5,587 nucleotides of DNA from Actinomycetota bacterium (GTDB taxonomy: Bacteria > Actinomycetota > Humimicrobiia > Humimicrobiales > Humimicrobiaceae). Under the pieces are notes generated by a model. That model ran no database searches and had not been told where the DNA came from. It saw only the letters and a program-made list of their open reading frames with translations. Shown here one piece after another: positions 1-5,587 of this stretch (its first letter is position 1; every line of letters starts with the position of its first letter). A program made the position numbers and the translations under genes. The stretch covers positions 1-5,587 of the forward strand of contig JAMCQQ010000369.1 of NCBI GenBank assembly GCA_023379515.1, in the 5' to 3' direction.

Positions 1-812
1 TTGATAAAAACTTACAGATATTTTTTGAGTTTTTTGACCCCACGGGCAGATGGTTTTTTGATGAAGCTGCAAAAATATTCAACAATGTTTGTTATGAGAT
101 ATCACCTGATTCACATGATGAAAAAATCAGAAAAATAATAGGCAAAGCTTACACAAACGAGGAACTTTTGGAGAACATAGAATACGCTCTTTCAAAAGGT
201 GCGCTGAGATTTGACTTATATTTTATGACAGGATTGCCGCATCAGACAAGTGAGTCAATTCTTGATACGGTAAAATTCTCAAAAGATGCATATGAAAGAT
301 TTAACTGGGACAAAAGGTTCATGACATTTATTTCACCCATGGCGCCATTTCTGGATCCCGGAAGCAGGGCATTTGAAAATCCTGAAAAATTTGGTTACAA
401 ATTGCTATGCAAAACATTAAAAGAGCATATCGAAGCAATTACGATGCCCTCATGGAAGTATATTTTAAATTATGAAAGTGAATATATCAGCAAAGATGAA
501 TTAGTTTACAGCACATATGAAGCGGCACTTGGATTAAATAGATTAAAAGGTAGGTCAGGTTCAATAAGCAGCCGCGTAATGGCCGAAAATGAGGAAAGGA
601 CTCTTAAAGCTGTTGAAATAATGAAACAAATAGATGAAATAATGGAAATAAAGGATAGAAGCATTCGGGATAAGAAGCTACTCGAGTTAAAAGACAAAAC
701 TTACAGTTATAGTTTGTCTACCGTATGCGAAAAAAAGGAGCTTCAATTTCCATTTTCAAATAAGAGTTTTAGATGGTTTGAAATTTTCAAGAATTCCATT
801 AGTGTAAAATAA
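1..812 (+). CDS. Cobalamin-dependent radical SAM protein, C-terminal part (5' truncated)
   Basis: The frame is open from the window edge; the first whole codon is at position 3, giving 269 visible residues that end in TAA at 810-812. The N-terminus, where a B12-binding domain and the CxxxCxxC iron-sulfur motif would lie, is outside the window. What remains is the end of a radical SAM barrel: YEISPDSHDE (residues 31-40), then a GKAY-TNEEL helix, FMTGLPHQT (74-82), and ISPMAPFLDPGS (110-121) and PSWKYILNYES (149-159). The SPDSHDE and GLPxQT strings are typical of B12-binding radical SAM enzymes, and the last two resemble the Ta0216-like subgroup (TIGR04190) as I remember it. A charged helical tail of about 90 residues follows. 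A TTG at 168 is a sense codon, not the start. The substrate is unknown. Proximity to a polyprenyl synthase suggests a lipid substrate, but only by inference. Radical SAM assignment is fairly secure; the subfamily is less so. Confidence 0.82.
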   Translation, partial: DKNLQIFFEFFDPTGRWFFDEAAKIFNNVCYEISPDSHDEKIRKIIGKAYTNEELLENIEYALSKGALRFDLYFMTGLPHQTSESILDTVKFSKDAYERFNWDKRFMTFISPMAPFLDPGSRAFENPEKFGYKLLCKTLKEHIEAITMPSWKYILNYESEYISKDELVYSTYEAALGLNRLKGRSGSISSRVMAENEERTLKAVEIMKQIDEIMEIKDRSIRDKKLLELKDKTYSYSLSTVCEKKELQFPFSNKSFRWFEIFKNSISVK

Positions 813-865
813 ATTTGTAATGTTTAGGTTTGGGTAAAATTATCAATAATAACTTTATTAGCAAA

Positions 866-1861
866 ATGACTGACAAGTCCGTTATAACTGCCGGATTTGA
901 ATTTTTAAAGGAAGATATTGTCAGATTAGAGGCTTATCTTTTAGAGTATACCAATAGTTTTGACGGGATACTTCACGAATCTGTAAAGAGTACGCTTATA
1001 TTTGGTGGGAAACGCATAAGGCCAGCTCTTTTTTTAATTTGTGCCAGAAATGAAAATTATAATATAGATTATCTCCTTCCGGCTGCTGCATCAATTGAAA
1101 TTATTCATACTGCATCTCTTATCCACGATGACATAATCGATAAATCGATTTTGCGCAGAGGAAGGAAAACGATACATAATACTTATGATAAGGATACCGC
1201 AAAATTTGTGGGAGATTATTTATTCACACACACATTTTCTCTTCTAAACAATTATGAAAATCGAAAAATCCTTGAGGAAATGTCATATGCCGCACAGAAT
1301 CTTGTAAAAGGCGAGTTTGGTCAATTAAAAACCAAAAGAAATTTAAATCAGAGTGAAGAAGTATACTTTGAGAAAATAAAAGAAAAAACTGCTTCACTTT
1401 TTAAAACCAGTTGTATTCTCGGTGGAATGCTTTCTAAATCGAGCCAGAAAGACATTGATAATATGAGAGACTTCGGAGAATATGTCGGAATCTCTTTCCA
1501 GATAAATGATGACCTTATTGATATAGATTTAGGCAATTCTGCTATAAAAGTAGGAAAACCTGTAGGGAACGATCTGAAGCAGGGAGACATTACGCTTCCG
1601 CTGATATATGCTTTAAAAAACAACAGGTTTAAAAAAATTGCTGAATCAATTTTATGCCAAGATAATATCAATGACGATGACATAAAAATAGTTTTTGAAA
1701 TGCTTATGCAAACCGGTGCCATTGAAACTGCCAGGAATAAATTTTCCTTTTACCTGGAAAAAGCTGCTGAGATTGTAAACTTGATTGAAGGTGAAGAGAG
1801 GAGAAAGGGACTGGCCCGGGTAGTTGAATCCATAAGGCAGGGTACGGGTATATTGATTTAG
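866..1861 (+). CDS. Trans long-chain polyprenyl diphosphate synthase
   Basis: Head-to-tail condensation of isopentenyl diphosphate onto an allylic diphosphate to make the long isoprenoid chain of menaquinone or a similar lipid; cytosolic, Mg-dependent. Numbered from the ATG at 866 (331 aa), the family landmarks are all present: GGKRIRP (47-53), first Asp-rich motif DDIID (88-92) followed by RRGR (97-100), KGEFGQL (148-154), EKTASLF (173-179), second Asp-rich motif FQINDDLID (211-219) and GKPVGNDLKQGDITLP (230-245). The residue five before the first DDxxD is Ala (HTASLIHDD), with no bulky aromatic chain stop nearby, as in hepta- to octaprenyl synthases rather than farnesyl synthase. The frame is open from 821, so a TTG at 830 could give 12 more residues. 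I prefer ATG 866 because it puts GGKR at the usual distance from the N-terminus. Neither start has a good Shine-Dalgarno. It lies 53 bases after the radical SAM gene and 25 before the transporter, so probably co-transcribed. Chain length and product are not provable here, so no symbol is given. Confidence 0.95.
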   Translation: MTDKSVITAGFEFLKEDIVRLEAYLLEYTNSFDGILHESVKSTLIFGGKRIRPALFLICARNENYNIDYLLPAAASIEIIHTASLIHDDIIDKSILRRGRKTIHNTYDKDTAKFVGDYLFTHTFSLLNNYENRKILEEMSYAAQNLVKGEFGQLKTKRNLNQSEEVYFEKIKEKTASLFKTSCILGGMLSKSSQKDIDNMRDFGEYVGISFQINDDLIDIDLGNSAIKVGKPVGNDLKQGDITLPLIYALKNNRFKKIAESILCQDNINDDDIKIVFEMLMQTGAIETARNKFSFYLEKAAEIVNLIEGEERRKGLARVVESIRQGTGILI

Positions 1862-1873
1862 ATAATAACTTTT

Positions 1874-1878
1874 AAGAG
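1874..1878 (+). promoter_or_regulatory. Shine-Dalgarno deciding the transporter start
   Basis: AAGAG sits 8 bases before the ATG at 1887. A GTG at 1878 is in frame and would add three residues, but it overlaps this purine-rich element, so the ATG is the better start. Confidence 0.55.
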
Positions 1879-1886
1879 TGATTGCC

Positions 1887-2846
1887 ATGAACAATTTTTT
1901 AAGGATTATTCTTGAAGTATCAGGAGTCACTCTGCCCATTTTTGCAGTTATAGCTGTTGGCTTTTTCATCAAAAAAAAAGGCATTATTCAGGACCAGAAT
2001 GTTCCGTTTTTAAATAAGTTGACTTATGACTTTGGGCTATCTTCCCTGGTTTTTTTAAATATTGCTGAAAATAAGCTTAAAGAAATATTTGACATAGACA
2101 TTTTAAAAGTGATTTTTCCTACTTATTTTTTATTTTTGATTATTGTGTTCTTGTCGTTTTATTTTTTAAAAATCAAAAATAAGACAAAAAGTGCTGTCAT
2201 TGTTTCTACTTTCAGGTCCAATATGGCCTTTATTGGGATGCCTATACTCTTATATGCTTATGGTTCGCTTGCAACCGCGAAGGCAAGCATTATAATTGCC
2301 TGCCTTTTACCGTTAAATATCCTGTTTACCGCATTTTTTCTCAAGCTTTTGAACATACAAAATAGAAAAGATCGCAAAACAGGTATAAAAAGACTTGTAA
2401 TTGAAATTCTTACGGATCCTGTAATAATTGCTGTAGCAGCAGGTCTGATAATCTCTTATTTCAGTTATGAAATCCCTGCACCAATCTTTAAATTTTTTGA
2501 AATTTTATCAGGCATAGCTGTCCCCCTTGCGCTAATATCAATTGGCGCCTCATTTAAATTTTCTCATATCAAAAGCAATATCAAGTATCTTTCACTAATA
2601 AGTTTTGGAAAATTAATACTTATGCCGCTTCTTTCACTGGTTTTCAGTATTTTTATATTTAGGGCCGGCAAACTTGACCGTGATATAATCGCCCTTCTTT
2701 TTGCCATGCCCCTTGCAGTCGCAGCATTTATACAGAGCGAAAAGTATAATTCAGATACGGATTTTGTTTCTTCCGCCCTTATTATCACGACAATAATTTC
2801 TGCGGTAACCATTACGGCATGGCTTTTTATTTTAAAGCTGATTTAA
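1887..2846 (+). CDS. AEC family membrane transporter (auxin efflux carrier / malate permease-like)
   Basis: Integral inner-membrane carrier of the AEC (Mem_trans) family; bacterial members are secondary carriers usually linked to malate, malonate or other small organic anions. The 319-residue length is normal for the family. About ten hydrophobic segments are visible, near residues 9-28, 42-60, 74-95, 103-126, 129-155, 169-193, 200-224, 234-259, 267-284 and 293-319. Family landmarks, numbered from the ATG, are FRSNMAFIGMP (109-119, the conserved RxN..FIG.P), TDPVI (176-180), VPLALISIGASF (212-223) and FAMPLAVAAFIQSEKY (272-287). It begins 25 bases after the prenyl synthase stop and appears to be the last gene of the operon; the next gene is convergent. 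Nothing in the sequence identifies the substrate, and its relation to the upstream lipid enzymes may be only positional. Family assignment is confident; malate permease is only one possible role. Confidence 0.9.
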   Translation: MNNFLRIILEVSGVTLPIFAVIAVGFFIKKKGIIQDQNVPFLNKLTYDFGLSSLVFLNIAENKLKEIFDIDILKVIFPTYFLFLIIVFLSFYFLKIKNKTKSAVIVSTFRSNMAFIGMPILLYAYGSLATAKASIIIACLLPLNILFTAFFLKLLNIQNRKDRKTGIKRLVIEILTDPVIIAVAAGLIISYFSYEIPAPIFKFFEILSGIAVPLALISIGASFKFSHIKSNIKYLSLISFGKLILMPLLSLVFSIFIFRAGKLDRDIIALLFAMPLAVAAFIQSEKYNSDTDFVSSALIITTIISAVTITAWLFILKLI

Positions 2847-2857
2847 ACAAGAAATTT

Positions 2858-2874
2858 TGCCGCGCAGGCATTTT
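2858..2874 (+). terminator. Weak candidate terminator after the plus-strand operon
   Basis: Twelve bases after the transporter stop is a short hairpin, TGCC-(GCGCA)-GGCA, followed directly by TTTT and then AGATTTT. The stem is only 4 bp and the T-run is short and interrupted, so this is a weak intrinsic terminator at best. It is the only GC-rich dyad in the 84-base convergent gap between the two stop codons. On the other strand the hairpin is followed by AAATTT rather than a T-run, so it would mainly serve the plus strand. Confidence 0.3.
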
Positions 2875-2930
2875 AGATTTTAATTCATGGATCAGTATCT
2901 TAAGGGATAATATCCAATGTGCAGGATTTT

Positions 2931-5360
2931 TTAAGGATATAGCATCTGGTAAAAGAAATAGCTTCCCATTACTTTTTTTATATAGTTGCGGGTTTCATCA
3001 TACGAGACATATTCAATGAATTCCTCGATATCCTTATCTCCCCATGATGATATCCATTTGTTCATCGAACCTGGCCCTCCATTGTATGCTCCGGCTGCAT
3101 AGTACTTATTCTGGTTAAAGCTTTCAAGCTGTCTGCTTAAATAGTAAGCACCCATTTTTATGCTTAATTCAGGATCCAGCAGCATCTGATTGTCAAATTT
3201 TGCTATGCCAAGCTGTGATGCTATACCTTTACCTGTTTTTGGTATTATCTGCATAAGACCAAGGGCCCCGGCATAAGAGCCGGCATCAGGCTGAAATCTG
3301 CTCTCTTCTCTTATTACGGCCAGCACAAATAACGGGTCAATATTGAACTGCTTGCTGTATTTGTCAATATATTCCTTGAATCCATATGGATAGAGAAGGT
3401 AATAAATATAATCCTTATATGGCTTATCGAGATTGGATTTCAGCTTTGAAAAATATTTTGCTATTAATTTTTGTGAATTCAAATAATCTTTGGCCTCAAG
3501 ATATAGAGTCGAGATTTCAAGAATACTTAAGTTATTCTGTTCAAGCTCACCGCTTCCGGCTTCTATTTCCTTTGTTGCACTTATATAAAATTCCAGATTC
3601 AAAAGCTCCTTAGCTTTATCAATATGGGTAAACTTACCATCCTGACCGCTGCCGCTGCCGGAATTATTATTGTCTGTATCTTTGTAAATTTCAGGCAGTA
3701 ACTCATTTATTTTAGGATTGTAGGGATAAACAGTGTTATCGATTTTGGGAATGCCATATTCCATACTCATTGATTTTAGGGACCTTTGAGAAGCAAATGC
3801 ATAATAAGAATAAGTTTTGCTGTCAATTATTTCCTTATATATATTTGCCGCAGCATCATTTTCCCCAAGTTTCTGCAGGGATCTTGCTTCCCAGAACATA
3901 GCTTCCTCACCAATGGAAGTACCTTTGAATTTAACCTTCATCCCCTGGAAAGTGGTTTTTGCGCTATTATAATCACCGCTTTTAAATTGTATCCAGCCCA
4001 ATTCCCAGTAAGCATCCGGAATCTTATCGCCGCCCGGATAATTATTTATGATCTCTTCATAATTGGCCGCAGCGCTTTCAAGATCTCCTCTTAAGAAGTA
4101 TATTCGGCCAATCCTGTAAAGACTGTCGTCAGCAAAATTGCCCTGCGGAAATTTTGACAAAACTTTCTGGTAGTAACTTATTGAATTATCTTCCTGACTC
4201 AAGCTGGTAAAAGCTCTACCAAGAAAATAAAGGCTGTCGTCAGCATAGCTTTCGGACGGGAATTTTTCATAGCAGGAAATAAGCAGCTCCGTAGATTTTG
4301 AATAATCTCTCAAATTGAAATAGCTCATTCCCAACTTGAATAAAGTCTTTGAATACAAGGCTGAAGAAAGTGATGAATTTTTACCTGCTTCAATTATTTT
4401 GTTAAATTCACCGATTGCATTTTCATACTGATATAGGTCAAAGAAAATTGCTCCTCTTGAATAAAGCTGTTCGTTCGAAGGTTTAAAAGGTCCTATAAGA
4501 TTTCTATCTGAAAGTGAAGTGATATTATTAATTGCATCATCTGCAAATTCATTCTCCGGGAAATTGAGCCAGATTTTTTTATAATTTTCAAATGCACTCT
4601 CAAATTTGGAATTTTTTTCCTGGCATATTGCCAGCTGAAAAAGAGCATAGGGGAGCAGTTCTGATTTTGGAAAGTTTTTCACAAAACTTTCATAATTTGT
4701 CTCGGCTTCGGAATATTTTTGCTGTACGTAAAGCAAGTCAGCGTATTCCAGATTAGCTTTTTCATAAAAAATTGAATCCGGGTATATATTCTTGATCCTG
4801 GAGTAATTTTTAGCAGATAAATCATATTTTCCCTGCATTAACAAGCTTTTTGCAAGGTAATAATTTATATGATCCGCAAGCATTTTGTAAGTATCTTTAA
4901 TCTTGTTAAAATAATATTCCGCTGCCAGGTAATCACCATCTTCGAATTTCTGAATTCCCTCAGAAAATAATTCCCTTTGTCCTGTAATGTCAGCAGCACT
5001 TGCACTGGTGCCTGTATCTGTTGAATCGGTTCCGCTGCTGTCTTCCTGATTTGTATTGTTTTCATCACTGTTGGCTGAATTATCAGAGCTTTCCGAAGAG
5101 TTATCTGAAACAGTTGTGTCGCTTGGGTTTGAAGATGCTGCACTGTCTATATTTGTACTTTCCTGCACCGATTCAGACGACGAATCCGGAATATCTTTTC
5201 CGGTTTCTGCTGCTGTCAATGCAGATTCAGTCCCTGATTGTGATGATTTTTTAATTGCTGCACAGCTCGACGTGCCTAAAGCAAAGAAACTGATTAAAAA
5301 AAATATTAAAACTGCCAGGCCGGCAAGCTTTAAAAAATTTTTCTTTGGCATTTTTTCCAT
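2931..5360 (-). CDS. Exported TPR-repeat lytic murein transglycosylase (Slt type)
   Basis: Cleaves the MurNAc-GlcNAc bond of peptidoglycan to give 1,6-anhydro ends; acts outside the cytoplasmic membrane. Order in the 809 residues: signal or anchor sequence (basic MEKMPKKNFLK, hydrophobic 12-29, Cys33); Ser/Thr/Asp/Asn-rich stalk (about 38-126, some 25 Ser); TPR/YbgF-like helical repeats (about 127-520) with recurrent FPxxxFADD endings at 267, 367 and 404; YSYYAFASQRSL (517-528), like the end of the Slt70 superhelix; a Gly/Ser/Asn linker (564-575); a helical section; and the SLT domain (about 668-805). Catalytic-domain landmarks are REES (684-687, Glu686 the expected catalytic acid), GALGLMQIIP (698-707), AGAYNGG (756-762) and VSYDETRNYIKKV (785-797). 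All are intact, so it should be active. Cys33 is preceded by GTSS, a poor lipobox, so lipoprotein status is uncertain. ATG 5360 is the longest start; ATG 5351 (residue 4) is equally plausible. It is transcribed alone, convergent with the operon. E. coli Slt70 shares the plan but lacks the stalk. Confidence 0.95.
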   Translation of the reverse strand: MEKMPKKNFLKLAGLAVLIFFLISFFALGTSSCAAIKKSSQSGTESALTAAETGKDIPDSSSESVQESTNIDSAASSNPSDTTVSDNSSESSDNSANSDENNTNQEDSSGTDSTDTGTSASAADITGQRELFSEGIQKFEDGDYLAAEYYFNKIKDTYKMLADHINYYLAKSLLMQGKYDLSAKNYSRIKNIYPDSIFYEKANLEYADLLYVQQKYSEAETNYESFVKNFPKSELLPYALFQLAICQEKNSKFESAFENYKKIWLNFPENEFADDAINNITSLSDRNLIGPFKPSNEQLYSRGAIFFDLYQYENAIGEFNKIIEAGKNSSLSSALYSKTLFKLGMSYFNLRDYSKSTELLISCYEKFPSESYADDSLYFLGRAFTSLSQEDNSISYYQKVLSKFPQGNFADDSLYRIGRIYFLRGDLESAAANYEEIINNYPGGDKIPDAYWELGWIQFKSGDYNSAKTTFQGMKVKFKGTSIGEEAMFWEARSLQKLGENDAAANIYKEIIDSKTYSYYAFASQRSLKSMSMEYGIPKIDNTVYPYNPKINELLPEIYKDTDNNNSGSGSGQDGKFTHIDKAKELLNLEFYISATKEIEAGSGELEQNNLSILEISTLYLEAKDYLNSQKLIAKYFSKLKSNLDKPYKDYIYYLLYPYGFKEYIDKYSKQFNIDPLFVLAVIREESRFQPDAGSYAGALGLMQIIPKTGKGIASQLGIAKFDNQMLLDPELSIKMGAYYLSRQLESFNQNKYYAAGAYNGGPGSMNKWISSWGDKDIEEFIEYVSYDETRNYIKKVMGSYFFYQMLYP

Positions 5361-5390
5361 ATACTGATTATATTGCTGATAATATAAAGG

Positions 5391-5419
5391 ATTTTACTTT
5401 ATTAGTATTTTAAAGTAAA
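5391..5419 (-). promoter_or_regulatory. Predicted sigma-70-type promoter of the transglycosylase gene
   Basis: Read on the minus strand, TTTACT (5419-5414; four of six matches to TTGACA) is separated by exactly 17 bases from TAAAAT (5396-5391; five of six matches to TATAAT). A start about seven bases further on would lie near 5384, giving a leader of some 24 bases before the ATG at 5360. The leader has no strong Shine-Dalgarno. AT-rich DNA produces such matches by chance, but spacing and position are ideal. Confidence 0.55.
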
Positions 5420-5440
5420 CGAAACATATATGAAAGTAAA
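5393..5440. repeat. Three TTTACTTT octamers forming a dyad plus direct repeat (operator-like)
   Basis: TTTACTTT occurs at 5393-5400 on the plus strand and as its complement AAAGTAAA at 5412-5419 and 5433-5440. The first two form a perfect 9-bp inverted repeat (5393-5401 with 5411-5419) around a 9-base loop. The second and third are direct repeats exactly 21 bases apart, two helical turns. The dyad lies over both the -10 and -35 elements predicted for the transglycosylase gene, which is where a repressor would bind. No known regulator site is recognised. Confidence 0.45.
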
Positions 5441-5480
5441 TAGATATTATTGACTTTAATCAGAGTTGTTTTTATTCCAA

Positions 5481-5508
5481 TATATTGTTGCAAATACATA
5501 ACAATATA
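5481..5508. repeat. Perfect 9-bp inverted repeat in the intergenic region
   Basis: TATATTGTT (5481-5489) is followed after ten bases by its exact complement AACAATATA (5500-5508). A CC at 5477-5478 and GG at 5509-5510 could extend the pairing if two A's bulge. There is no T-run after it, and the stem is AT-rich, so it looks more like a protein-binding dyad than a terminator. It lies about 120 bases upstream of the transglycosylase start and just before the tRNA-like sequence. Confidence 0.45.
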
Positions 5509-5526
5509 GGATTATCCATGCTATAT

Positions 5527-5587
5527 CAAACAGTTGCCTGATGACAGGGCATAGGGTTCTGGTCTATGAATTACTGGTTCGAATCCT
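5527..5587 (+). tRNA. Possible degenerate tRNA-like sequence, cut by the window end
   Basis: GGTTCGAATCC at 5576-5586 matches the usual T-arm core. Counting back in standard tRNA numbering puts a 5-bp stem (ATAGG 5551-5555 with TCTAT 5563-5567, one G-U pair) around a 7-base loop GTTCTGG; U33 is present and the anticodon would be TCT (Arg). Against it: the T-stem has a T-T mismatch at 51-63, the loop has G at 32 and 37, the D-arm would have a 6-base loop without GG and a G-G mismatch, and the acceptor partner lies beyond the window. It could be a decayed tRNA, a remnant, or chance. Confidence 0.25.

Noticed and set aside
1652..1984. 110-codon minus-strand frame across the prenyl synthase/transporter junction
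   Set aside because: It is antisense to two well-supported genes, with no domain and no ribosome site.
2905..2915. Palindrome GGATAATATCC in the convergent gap as a terminator for the minus-strand gene
   Set aside because: Only about 4 bp can pair around a 3-base loop, it is AT-rich, and no T-run follows on either strand.
2819..3019. 66-codon plus-strand reading frame across the convergent gap
   Set aside because: It overlaps the end of the transporter and the antisense of the Slt domain, both strongly supported, and its translation shows no recognisable domain.
4865..5143. Minus-strand reading frame rich in Gln and Thr, and plus-strand frames at 5000-5254 and 5056-5367
   Set aside because: These are alternate-frame readings of the low-complexity stalk of the transglycosylase; their odd composition follows from the repeated Ser/Asp/Asn codons.
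5393..5508. CRISPR-like array from the repeated octamers and dyads
   Set aside because: The repeats are 8-9 bases, irregularly oriented, and lack constant-length spacers.
5541..5587. ATG-started plus-strand frame open to the window end (MTGHRVLVYELLVRI)
   Set aside because: Only 15 whole codons are visible, with no Shine-Dalgarno, and it overlaps the tRNA-like sequence; too little to call a gene.
5509..5587. Alternative folding as a class II tRNA-Ser(TGA) with 5552-5572 as long variable arm
   Set aside because: A 5-bp stem and 7-base loop form around TGA, but position 33 would be A instead of the invariant U, and no D-arm with GG is present.

Overview
The window is an AT-rich (roughly one third G+C), gene-dense stretch of bacterial chromosome with no insertion sequences, phage genes or CRISPR array. 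Low G+C, a B12-type radical SAM enzyme, a long-chain polyprenyl diphosphate synthase and a large TPR/lytic-transglycosylase protein fit an anaerobic bacterium with a peptidoglycan wall. The sequence does not let me assign a phylum. It begins inside a gene and ends inside what may be another.

Layout: positions 1 to 2846 hold three closely spaced plus-strand genes that look like the end of an operon. They are the C-terminal 269 codons of a cobalamin-dependent radical SAM protein, a trans long-chain polyprenyl diphosphate synthase, and an AEC-family (auxin efflux carrier/malate permease-like) membrane transporter. A short convergent gap (2847 to 2930) with a weak hairpin separates them from a 809-codon minus-strand gene (5360 to 2931). 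That gene encodes an exported murein transglycosylase with a Ser/Thr/Asp/Asn-rich stalk, many TPR-like repeats and a C-terminal Slt catalytic domain. The remaining 227 bases (5361 to 5587) are non-coding as far as I can see. They contain a good sigma-70-like promoter for the transglycosylase embedded in repeated TTTACTTT octamers, a separate 9-bp dyad, and a degenerate tRNA-like sequence cut off by the window end.

How the genes work together: the polyprenyl synthase would supply the isoprenoid tail of a quinone or the undecaprenyl-type carrier. The radical SAM protein next to it could act on a lipid or isoprenoid, but that link rests on adjacency alone. The transporter probably moves a small organic anion. 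The transglycosylase is transcribed separately and belongs to cell-wall turnover. The most useful leads are the promoter-operator region upstream of the transglycosylase, its stalk and unusual signal peptide, the radical SAM/prenyl synthase pairing, and the anomalous tRNA-like 3' end. I found no clear evidence of a wholly new multi-gene system here.
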